Assembly (NCBI GenBank): GCA_934394595.1
Contig: CAKRRX010000053.1
Span: forward strand, 1-16,472
DNA from: an uncultured Blautia sp.
GTDB lineage: Bacteria; Bacillota; Clostridia; Lachnospirales; Lachnospiraceae
Length of the DNA stretch: 16,472 bases
Reading direction: 5' to 3'
Below the pieces are notes generated by a model, which worked only from the letters and a program-made list of their open reading frames with translations, was not told the DNA's origin and searched no databases. Below, piece after piece: positions 7,266 through 14,047 of this stretch; the first letter of the stretch is position 1, and each line of letters begins with the position of its first letter. Made by a program: the position numbers and the translations under genes.

Positions 7266-8156
7266 ATGAAATCTTTCAAATCCTCTGTTTCCAGATTTTT
7301 TTCATCCCTTTCCCATCTGACCGCTGACTTCTCAGAAAAAAAGCTTCCTGCCATCAAAGATTTCCTCCACTATGCCGGTATTCCTCTCCTTTTTGCCCTG
7401 TCTTTTCTGGCAGGAGCAGCTGCCAGAGTTATTGTACAGCATTGTGCGCCACCTGATACCATCACCACCTCCGCATCCAGCAGCAGCTGGGGACTGAGCT
7501 TTCAGGAAGAAGGCAAAACACCTGTGGGTAATGCCTCTGCCAAGGAGCTGGCTGCCTACAACGCCTATTATTCAGCAAATCCCTCTCAAAATAAAATCTA
7601 TCTCACCTTTGACTGCGGATATGAAAACGGAAATACTCCTCTTATTTTGAAAGCTCTGAAAAACCACAATGTAAAGGCCACCTTTTTTGCAGTTGGAAAT
7701 TTTGTGAAAGATAATCCGAAGCTGATCAAAGAAATGGTAGCGCAGGGACACATTGTGGGAAATCACACCCTCACCCACCCGGATATGTCCGGAATCTCTT
7801 CCATGGAAGATTTTCGCAGTCAGCTGGAAGGCGTGGAAAAGCTGTATAAAGAAGTGACCGGCGAATCCATGATGAAATTCTACCGGCCACCTCAGGGCAT
7901 TTACAATATCAAAAATCTGTCTATGGCAAAAGAACTTGGCTACAAAACCTTCTTCTGGAGCCTTGCCTATGTAGACTGGTACCAGGATAAACAACCTTCC
8001 AGGGAAGAAGCCTTTGACAAGCTTCTGAAACGGATCCATCCCGGTGCCATCGTCCTGCTCCACAATACCTCTTCCACTAATGGCCAAATTCTGGATGAAC
8101 TCCTTGGCAAATGGGAAGAGATGGGGTACACCTTTGGGACTCTGGAGGAATTTTAG
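7266..8156 (+). CDS. pdaA: Membrane-anchored PdaA-type polysaccharide deacetylase
   Basis: A 296-residue NodB-fold enzyme, predicted to remove the N-acetyl group of muramic acid on the way to muramic delta-lactam in spore-cortex peptidoglycan. One N-terminal membrane segment (about 36-58) anchors it with the catalytic domain outside. The PdaA pattern WGLSF...YNAYY...TFDCGYENG (113-122) is present, with catalytic Asp116, zinc ligands His167 and His171 (GNHTLTHPD), RPPQGIYN (207-214), FWSLAYVDW (230-238) and C-terminal LLHN with His266. In most NodB enzymes the residue after Asp116 is a second Asp; B. subtilis PdaA has Asn (from memory) and here it is Cys117. The ribosome site is weak (TGAGG). 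It stands alone, downstream of the repeat RNA, and overlaps the convergent DegV gene by four bases. Confidence 0.85.
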   Translation: MKSFKSSVSRFFSSLSHLTADFSEKKLPAIKDFLHYAGIPLLFALSFLAGAAARVIVQHCAPPDTITTSASSSSWGLSFQEEGKTPVGNASAKELAAYNAYYSANPSQNKIYLTFDCGYENGNTPLILKALKNHNVKATFFAVGNFVKDNPKLIKEMVAQGHIVGNHTLTHPDMSGISSMEDFRSQLEGVEKLYKEVTGESMMKFYRPPQGIYNIKNLSMAKELGYKTFFWSLAYVDWYQDKQPSREEAFDKLLKRIHPGAIVLLHNTSSTNGQILDELLGKWEEMGYTFGTLEEF

Positions 8157-9022
8157 CGGTTGTTTCCAAAATAAATCACAGCCTGAACCCCTGGGCCACA
8201 GTGAATGCCAATGATCGGACTCATCGGCATGATCACAATTTTTGCCTCCGGCACAGAAGCCAGGATCTCTGCTTTCGCCTTCTCGGCCTGCTCCTTTGCA
8301 TCTCCGTGGCAAAGGAATACATAAGGATGCTCCTCATTCAAACCAGAGCTGATATATTTGGAAACGATAGTATTCAAGGCTACTTTTGAACCGCGCACCT
8401 TCTCCGGGATAGCCAGTGTACCATCTTCTACAATTCGAAGGATTGGTTTTATCTTCAGCTTTCCACCGATCCACGCAATGGTAGGGGAGATACGGCCACC
8501 GCGCTTTAAGAAATCCAGGTCATCTACCGTAAACCAGTGACAGATATGAAGTCGGTTTTCTTCCAGCCAGGCGGTATTTTCATCCAGGGACATTCCTTTT
8601 TCCTGATTCTCAGCTGCCAGGATCACCAGAATTCCCTGTCCGCCTGTAGCTGCAAGGGAGTCTACACAGGAAATCTTTCTTTCCGGATATTCCTCCATCA
8701 ACTCTGTAGCTGCAAGATGGGAACTCTGCCAGGTGGAGGTCAGTCCACCGGAAAGTGAAATATAGAGAATGTCCTTTCCCTCCTTTAAAAAAGGTTCAAA
8801 ATGATCTTTATAAGATGCAGGGGGAATCTGAGAGGTACTTCCGGTTCCACCGGCACGCAGCCTGTCATAAAATGCCTTGCTGTCCCAATGTCCGGGATCT
8901 TTATGAGGATGATCTTCTCCATTTAGCTGATAAATCATAGGAATCAGATGAATCTGTCCTTTATCCAGAATAGATGCAGGAATATCTGCAGAAGTATCAG
9001 TTATTATTACATATTCACTCAT
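8153..9022 (-). CDS. DegV-family fatty-acid-binding protein
   Basis: A 289-residue cytoplasmic protein of normal family length. DegV/FakB proteins hold a fatty acid for phosphorylation by the FakA kinase, feeding exogenous fatty acids into phospholipid synthesis. Hallmarks: N-terminal IITDTSADIP (6-15), TSQIPPASY (63-71), ISLSGGLTSTWQS (88-100), LKRGGRIS (172-179), KPIL (192-195) and the C-terminal GIHCGPG (272-278). Clostridia usually carry several DegV paralogues, so which one acts in FakAB is unknown. The ATG has AAGGAG upstream. The stop codon overlaps the stop of the deacetylase gene, leaving no room for a terminator between the convergent genes. Confidence 0.93.
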   Translation of the reverse strand: MSEYVIITDTSADIPASILDKGQIHLIPMIYQLNGEDHPHKDPGHWDSKAFYDRLRAGGTGSTSQIPPASYKDHFEPFLKEGKDILYISLSGGLTSTWQSSHLAATELMEEYPERKISCVDSLAATGGQGILVILAAENQEKGMSLDENTAWLEENRLHICHWFTVDDLDFLKRGGRISPTIAWIGGKLKIKPILRIVEDGTLAIPEKVRGSKVALNTIVSKYISSGLNEEHPYVFLCHGDAKEQAEKAKAEILASVPEAKIVIMPMSPIIGIHCGPGVQAVIYFGNNR

Positions 9023-9131
9023 ATCGTTTCTCCTTGTATGTTTTTGTATGATTACAGATACTCATGATGTCATGATCTGCTCTCACAGTATTTTCCTCTG
9101 TTTTATCAAATCACGGCCATCGGACTCCAAT

Positions 9132-9143
9132 CGTGTATACACG
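9132..9143. promoter_or_regulatory. 12-bp palindrome downstream of the degV promoter
   Basis: CGTGTATACACG is a perfect 12-bp palindrome lying about 10-25 bases past the predicted start of the degV transcript, a position typical of a repressor operator. No matching second copy is seen nearby. Function is inferred from position only. Confidence 0.3.
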
Positions 9144-9160
9144 TCGGCTTCCTGACGTTC

Positions 9161-9169
9161 ATTATAGCA
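9161..9169 (-). promoter_or_regulatory. Extended -10 promoter of the DegV gene
   Basis: The minus strand reads TGCTATAAT, a perfect extended -10; the -35 region is poor. It falls between the stop of the LytTR gene (9204) and the DegV start (9022) and would give a leader of about 130 bases. No terminator separates it from the LytTR gene, so read-through from the two-component operon is also possible. Confidence 0.55.
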
Positions 9170-9203
9170 TACAACCACCTTTTCTTGTATTTTATTTATC
9201 TTT

Positions 9204-9992
9204 TCACACATCTTTTATCATATTTTGCAAGGCAGATTTTACAGTTGTGTATTTTTTCTCAGGTACAGGCAGTTCACGTCCCCCTGTGACAGCCAGTTTG
9301 AATCTTCGTATAGACTGCACATGGGCAGGATTTACCATGTAGCTTTCATGGCATTTCAGGAACATATCTCCATAGCGTTTCTCCAGCACCTTCATACTTT
9401 CCGTAGTTTCAAACTCACTGTCCAGAGTGTGGATCACCGTGTGATTTCCCAGACTTTCCACATAGATCACCCGAGACCAGTTCAGATATAAAGTGGTTTT
9501 GTCCATACCTTTCACATAAATCCTTACAGATCTGGTCTCACCTGTAAGAATGCATTTCCGATAATTTTCGTCATAATGTACCGGATAAATCCCATCTCTT
9601 TCATCGTATTGAATGGCGTTTGAAATCAGAACTGACCTTATTTTTGCAACTCCCTTCTGCTCTACCCAGGTAAACTGCATCCGCTGATTCACACGGCTCA
9701 TACTGTTATCCGGCCAGATAGTATCCACCAGCATAAACGTCATGATCTCAGCCACTGTAGTACTTGTGGTTGCCAGGGGAAGCACCGTAAGATTGTTGAT
9801 GGAAAATTTCAGGGAATGCTTTTCTGCGCGGAAAGCATCCACAAGATTTTTTCTTCCCCGGATGAACTGCCTTTCTGCCGGACCGATCCACACCACATCC
9901 TCATGACATGCCTTTAAAAATGGCTCTATGTCATTGTTGTAATATAAGTTCAGAATTTCCGCAGTACGGTCTCCTATTGCTTTTATATTCAT
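9204..9992 (-). CDS. SnoaL/NTF2-like domain fused to a LytTR DNA-binding domain
   Basis: A 262-residue predicted transcription factor. Residues about 6-125 (AEILNLYYNNDIEPFLKACH, DVVWIGPAE, IRGRKNLVDAF, and a final strand TWVEQKGVAKIRSV) have the length and pattern of a SnoaL/NTF2 cone, a fold that often binds a small hydrophobic ligand. Residues about 155-258 are a LytTR domain (VRIYVKGMDK, VIYVESLGNHTVIHT, FLKCHESYMVNPAHV, ELPVPEKKY). There is no receiver domain, so phosphorylation control is not expected. The frame is open from an ATG at 10016, but AGGAGGAG lies about six bases before the ATG at 9992 and inside the longer version, so 9992 is chosen. It follows the response regulator by 54 bases in the same operon. 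Confidence 0.82.
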   Translation of the reverse strand: MNIKAIGDRTAEILNLYYNNDIEPFLKACHEDVVWIGPAERQFIRGRKNLVDAFRAEKHSLKFSINNLTVLPLATTSTTVAEIMTFMLVDTIWPDNSMSRVNQRMQFTWVEQKGVAKIRSVLISNAIQYDERDGIYPVHYDENYRKCILTGETRSVRIYVKGMDKTTLYLNWSRVIYVESLGNHTVIHTLDSEFETTESMKVLEKRYGDMFLKCHESYMVNPAHVQSIRRFKLAVTGGRELPVPEKKYTTVKSALQNMIKDV

Positions 9993-10046
9993 CCTTTCTC
10001 CTCCTGTAGTTTCCATGATTCTGTCAGGATAAAAAATTCCCCGCCC

Positions 10047-10667
10047 TTACCTGTGCTGATAATAAAACACCGCTACCTGTGTGCGATCCCTCAGCTGCAG
10101 CTTTTCCAGAATAGAGCTTAAATAATTCCGCACTGTTCCTTCGCTGAGAAACAGTTCCACTGCAATCTCCTTATTGCTGCAGCCATTTGCGATCAGCTTA
10201 ATAATCTCAAATTCTCTTTCACTAATGTCATAACTGCTGTAATCAAATTCCTGTTTCTCCTGGAGCAGATCCGGGATCTTGGATATGATCTTTGTTCCAA
10301 ATACCGTCTGTCCGGAATAAACTGCCCGAAGCGCAGGCAAAATGCTGCCATAATCCTGCTTCAGCAGGTAGCCTTTTGCCCCAAGGCGCAATGCCTTCAC
10401 AATATATTCGTCATCAGAAAACGTAGTAAGAAGCAAGATATTTGCTGTTGGATATTTTTCCAGGATCTGCCTGGATGCTTCCAGTCCATCCATCTCCTTC
10501 ATCCGGATATCCATCAGAAGCACATCCGGCTGATATTTATCATAAAGTTCACAGGCCTCTCTTCCATCGGAACCTGTTTCCAGAACCTGTACATCTTCAT
10601 TCACTTCCAATATGGTCTTTAATGCTCCTGCTACCAGACAATCATCATCTACAATTATGATTTTCAT
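10047..10667 (-). CDS. NarL/LuxR-type response regulator
   Basis: A 206-residue two-component regulator. The receiver domain (1-118) has the acidic pocket IVDDD (5-9), phosphoacceptor Asp53 (LLMDIRM), Thr81 and Lys103 (GYLLKQD). The LuxR-type helix-turn-helix (about 146-204) reads ISEREFEIIKLIANGCSNKE and LSEGTVRNYLSSIL. It is presumably phosphorylated by the kinase just upstream, whose stop codon lies 11 bases before this start. An alternative ATG at 10682 overlaps the kinase stop; the start at 10667 is preferred because AAAGGAAG precedes it directly and the product then starts MKIIIVDDD. The likely target is the 16-bp palindrome in the divergent promoter region. Confidence 0.93.
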   Translation of the reverse strand: MKIIIVDDDCLVAGALKTILEVNEDVQVLETGSDGREACELYDKYQPDVLLMDIRMKEMDGLEASRQILEKYPTANILLLTTFSDDEYIVKALRLGAKGYLLKQDYGSILPALRAVYSGQTVFGTKIISKIPDLLQEKQEFDYSSYDISEREFEIIKLIANGCSNKEIAVELFLSEGTVRNYLSSILEKLQLRDRTQVAVFYYQHR

Positions 10668-10678
10668 GCTTCTTCCTT

Positions 10679-11752
10679 TCATTTTTTCGGAATCGTAATA
10701 AAGATACGAAATCCACTTTTTGTGGAAATCTGAAGGGTTCCCCCAAGAGCTTTTACCCGGTCTCTCATATTTATGATCCCGATGCCGGCTTTTCCCGGAT
10801 CATATTCTGCATCTGTCCCATTGTCTTCCACACACAGCTGGTAAAGTGCAGGATGTTCCCTGAGAACCAGCTGTACCTCTGTGGCATTGCTATGCTTCAT
10901 GATATTGGCAAAGGCTTCCTTCGTGATGCTGATAAAACAGTATTTCACCTCTCTTGGCACAGTCCGGCTCATATCATAAATCATTTTTACCGGACAGAAA
11001 GTAAACTCCCGCACAAGCCCATTTTCTGTTTCTTCCAGATTCACCGCCTCATCGTGGAGATCGTGGACACTGCTTCTTATACTGTTCATGGCCTGATTCA
11101 GGGAGTTTTCCAGATTTTCCAAAAGTACAGCCATTTGGGAATCTTTATTTATGGTTCTGGCAGCTCCTACCATCAGGATTCCCCTCGACAACACATGTCC
11201 CACATTGTCATGGATTTCCCTGGCTATACGGTTTCGTTCCTTAAGGGTGGCATTATAGATCTCATAATCCTGCTTTTCCAACAGCGCCTTGTTTTTCTGT
11301 GCCAGAAGTAGGTTCCGCTCTCTGGAGTCATCTCTTGTCCTTCGAAGCTCCTGTTCCAGACACTGTGCTTTTTCTGTATTTTTTTCCATAAAAATGGCCA
11401 GGATAAAGCCAAATATTCCTGCCAGGATGAAAAAATTGCCTTGCTTCCATACTTCGGGAGCTTTTCCCAAAAACAACACTCCATCCATTACTGCCAGGCA
11501 TGGTATTTTTTCATAAAACATAATGTATATAAGACATGGATAGAAAAAAAAGATTTCCGGAATCACCAGGGCCAACAGCCCAAATCCCGCCCCCAACGCA
11601 ACTAAAAACTCTTTTCTTTTTATCACATAGCTGCTACAAAGAAGGAGCAGAATACATAAAAAAGCGACCAGGAACCCCGGACCCGGTGTGACAAAAAAAA
11701 GCGACAAAAATCCATAAAATATAAGAAGCCCGCAATCCAGGAAATATCTCAC
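10679..11752 (-). CDS. Membrane histidine kinase, HisKA_3 (NarX/DesK-like) type
   Basis: A 357-residue sensor kinase. The N-terminal part (about 1-122) is strongly hydrophobic, with four to six membrane segments and almost no extracellular domain, as in kinases that sense membrane state or rely on a partner transporter. A coiled-coil linker (about 123-170) leads to the HisKA_3 dimerisation region with phosphoacceptor His181 (NRIAREIHDNVGHVLSRG), then a HATPase domain with the N-box KEAFANIMKHSNA (278-290), DNGTD (310-314) and the glycine box GKAGIGIINMRDRV. The frame extends to an ATG at 11785, but a GTG at 11750-11752 has AAGGAGGGG eight bases upstream and gives the natural start MRYFLDCG. 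It is the first gene of the kinase-regulator-LytTR operon. Confidence 0.9.
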   Translation of the reverse strand: MRYFLDCGLLIFYGFLSLFFVTPGPGFLVAFLCILLLLCSSYVIKRKEFLVALGAGFGLLALVIPEIFFFYPCLIYIMFYEKIPCLAVMDGVLFLGKAPEVWKQGNFFILAGIFGFILAIFMEKNTEKAQCLEQELRRTRDDSRERNLLLAQKNKALLEKQDYEIYNATLKERNRIAREIHDNVGHVLSRGILMVGAARTINKDSQMAVLLENLENSLNQAMNSIRSSVHDLHDEAVNLEETENGLVREFTFCPVKMIYDMSRTVPREVKYCFISITKEAFANIMKHSNATEVQLVLREHPALYQLCVEDNGTDAEYDPGKAGIGIINMRDRVKALGGTLQISTKSGFRIFITIPKK

Positions 11753-11796
11753 CTTGTCCCCTCCTTCTTTATAGCCATCACGCATAACTTTTGTTC

Positions 11797-11826
11797 ATTA
11801 TAGTATACACCGACTTCCAATGTAAA
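11797..11826 (-). promoter_or_regulatory. Promoter of the kinase-regulator-LytTR operon
   Basis: On the minus strand TTTACA (11821-11826), an 18-base spacer and TATAAT (11797-11802). Transcription should start near 11790, about 38 bases before the kinase GTG start. The divergent ABC promoter lies about 55 bases away, with the palindrome at 11843-11858 between the two. Confidence 0.65.
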
Positions 11827-11842
11827 GAAGCTTTCTGCATTT

Positions 11843-11858
11843 TATGACATTTGTCATA
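11843..11858. promoter_or_regulatory. 16-bp perfect palindrome, probable response-regulator binding site
   Basis: TATGACATTTGTCATA is a perfect palindrome of the TGACA-n-TGTCA kind bound by NarL/LuxR-family regulators of Gram-positive cell-envelope systems (family knowledge, LiaR/VraR/DesR-like sites). Its centre is about 65 bases upstream of the predicted ABC transcript start and about 60 upstream of the kinase start, so one site could serve both. A further half site, GTGACAT, lies at 11867-11873. The assignment to the neighbouring regulator is an inference from location. Confidence 0.6.
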
Positions 11859-11880
11859 TCCTTCCCGTGACATAAGGCAC

Positions 11881-11909
11881 TTGGAAAAAAATAACCTTTT
11901 CGGTAAGAT
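11881..11909 (+). promoter_or_regulatory. Promoter of the ABC exporter operon
   Basis: TTGGAA (11881-11886), a 17-base spacer and TAAGAT (11904-11909), each a 4/6 match: a weak core that would benefit from an activator. The predicted start near 11916 gives a 50-base leader to the ATPase gene, which has its own good ribosome site. Confidence 0.55.
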
Positions 11910-11968
11910 GTTATTGTCAAAAATTTTTTAATTCAGAAAACTTTTTAACACCTGGGAAGGAGAACGAT

Positions 11969-12910
11969 ATGGCATCCACTATTGTACAGATAGAAAATCT
12001 GGTAAAAAGATATGGCGATCTGGTAGCCCTTGACCATCTGAATCTGAATATTTCCGAAGGAGAGGTGTTTGGACTTTTAGGTCCTAACGGTTCCGGAAAA
12101 ACCACAGCCATCAACTGTATGCTTTCTCTTCTGAAATATGATAAAGGAACCATCCGGATTTTCGGTGAAGAGATGCGTCCGGACAATTATTCTGTAAAAC
12201 AGCAGATTGGCATTGTCCTGCAAAATGTAGCTGTTTTTGACGAACTTACTGTCTTTGAAAACATTGATTATTTCTGCGGACTTTATATTCCGGATAAGAA
12301 AAAAAGAAAAGAACTGGTTGAAGAGGCTATCGCATTTACAGGCCTTGAGGACTATCGGCAAAAGCGCCCTAAAAAGCTTTCCGGCGGTCTTCTTCGCCGT
12401 CTTAACATTGCCTGCGGCATCGCCCATAAGCCACGGCTGATCATCATGGATGAGCCTACTGTGGCAGTTGATCCACAAAGCCGAAATAAGATCCTGGAAG
12501 GGATCCAAAAGCTAAATGAACAGGGTTCTACCATTATCTACACTTCTCATTATATGGAGGAAGTCGAGCAGATCTGTACAAAGATTGCCATCATGGACCA
12601 CGGACATGTGATTGCTTCCGGCACCAAAGAGGAACTGAAAAAAATGATCAAGACCGGAGAGACCATCACCATAGAAGCAATTCCTCTTACCGAAAAGAAT
12701 CTGGCAGATATCCGTAAGCTTCCCCACATCTTCGACCTGCATTACGAAGAACAGCTCCTTACGGTCCGGTGTACCGGAGCCAAGCACAATCTGATCCGGA
12801 TTCTTCATTATCTCCAGGAACAGGATATCTCCTTCGGGCAGGTTTCCTCTGAGCTTCCCACTTTGAATGATGTATTTCTGGAAATCACCGGAAAACAGCT
12901 CCGGGATTAG
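11969..12910 (+). CDS. ABC transporter ATPase (CcmA/LnrL-like drug or lipopeptide export)
   Basis: A 313-residue cytoplasmic ATPase that powers the two permeases encoded next. Walker A GPNGSGKTT (38-46), Q-loop Gln85 (IVLQN), signature LSGGLLRR (137-144), Walker B LIIMDEPT (157-164) and H-loop His194 are all intact. The region after about 220 is the C-terminal extension common to the ABC-2 drug-exporter subfamily. A ribosome site GGAAGGAG precedes the ATG. The length and the pairing with two ABC-2 permeases match LnrL of the B. subtilis linearmycin-resistance exporter, but many related exporters (antibiotic, lantibiotic, lipid) share this layout. It is the first gene of the plus-strand operon, divergent from its presumed two-component regulators. 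Confidence 0.93.
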   Translation: MASTIVQIENLVKRYGDLVALDHLNLNISEGEVFGLLGPNGSGKTTAINCMLSLLKYDKGTIRIFGEEMRPDNYSVKQQIGIVLQNVAVFDELTVFENIDYFCGLYIPDKKKRKELVEEAIAFTGLEDYRQKRPKKLSGGLLRRLNIACGIAHKPRLIIMDEPTVAVDPQSRNKILEGIQKLNEQGSTIIYTSHYMEEVEQICTKIAIMDHGHVIASGTKEELKKMIKTGETITIEAIPLTEKNLADIRKLPHIFDLHYEEQLLTVRCTGAKHNLIRILHYLQEQDISFGQVSSELPTLNDVFLEITGKQLRD

Positions 12911-12922
12911 GGAGGGACGACC

Positions 12923-14047
12923 ATGCTGCATTTAATCCGTTATCATTTACTTGTAAAACTGAAAAATTTTTCCTCCACCTTCTGGCCGCTTATCTTTCCC
13001 ATCCTTTTGGGAACCATGTTTTATTTTGCATTTGGAAATATTAATGATGCAGATTTTCAGACGGTACCTGTGGCAGTTGTCAAAGAGGACAACGCTGATT
13101 CTTTATTTCTTCTGTTTCTGGAGCAAGTGAAAAAAAGTGACAGCAACCTGATTTCTGTCAGGATCCTTTCCTCTGACCAGGCCATTTCACAGCTGGAAAA
13201 TGAAGAAATTTCAGGAATCTATTATGTAGATAACACTCCATCCCTTACCGTAGCCTCTAATGGTATCCCTCAGAGTATTCTCCAGACTGTTTTATCCACT
13301 TATGAAACAGGAAAAGAGACAATCCTTACAATTCTGAGGGAACACCCCGCCGGTCTTTTGTCCGGAATCCGGCAAATGCTAAAGCATCAGGATACTCTCA
13401 CAGAAATCACCCTTGGCGGGCGAACCATCAACGGTGCTGTACAGTTTTTCTATGCACTGATCGCAATGGGCTGTCTGTACGGCTGTTTTATCGGTTTTGG
13501 CTCGGCTGTAAGCCTTCAGGCAAATATCACAGCCCTTGCTGCAAGGCGCTGTGTTACCCCAACTCATAAACTGAAACTGATTCTTTCTGAACAGATTTCC
13601 GCTTTTCTCCTCGGGTATTTTGATGTGATCGTTCTGCTTTTGTATCTTCGCTATATCCTGAAGCTGGATTTCCAGGGACAAATGGGGAGAATGCTGCTTA
13701 TTTCTTTTTTGGGCTCCCTGATCGGAGTTTCTCTTGGAATTTTTGTGGGCAGCTTCGGAAAAATGAAAGAAGGGATAAAAATCGGGATTCTCCTTGGTGT
13801 TTCCATGACCTGCAGCTTTTTATCCGGTCTTATGAACAATACCATGAAGGATATTGTAGAAAGAAATGCACCTTTTATCAACCGGATCAATCCGGCAGCT
13901 CTGATTTCCGATGCCTTTTACTGTATCAATGTCTACGACGACATGAACCGATATTACCGAAATCTGGCCACCCTTACCATTATGAGCATCCTTCTGGTAG
14001 TGGCATCCTTTTTACTGGTACGGAGGGAATGTTATGATAGTATTTAA
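12923..14047 (+). CDS. ABC-2 type exporter permease (first of two)
   Basis: A 374-residue membrane protein of the ABC-2 permease type. One membrane helix near the N-terminus (about 20-38) is followed by a large extracytoplasmic domain (about 40-170, with VPVAVVKED and EEISGIYYVD as in YhgE/ABC-2 families), then five helices (about 173-196, 222-244, 256-277, 285-304 and 348-366). It starts 12 bases after the ATPase stop with a GGGAGGG site. Its last 14 bases overlap the next gene, which implies translational coupling. It forms the channel with the second permease; LnrM-like by position. The substrate is not evident. Confidence 0.88.
   Translation: MLHLIRYHLLVKLKNFSSTFWPLIFPILLGTMFYFAFGNINDADFQTVPVAVVKEDNADSLFLLFLEQVKKSDSNLISVRILSSDQAISQLENEEISGIYYVDNTPSLTVASNGIPQSILQTVLSTYETGKETILTILREHPAGLLSGIRQMLKHQDTLTEITLGGRTINGAVQFFYALIAMGCLYGCFIGFGSAVSLQANITALAARRCVTPTHKLKLILSEQISAFLLGYFDVIVLLLYLRYILKLDFQGQMGRMLLISFLGSLIGVSLGIFVGSFGKMKEGIKIGILLGVSMTCSFLSGLMNNTMKDIVERNAPFINRINPAALISDAFYCINVYDDMNRYYRNLATLTIMSILLVVASFLLVRRECYDSI

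Noticed and set aside
7572..8312. A 246-codon minus-strand frame across the deacetylase and the end of the DegV gene.
   Set aside because: It is opposite a clear PdaA-type gene and shows no recognisable domain; a mirror-frame artefact.
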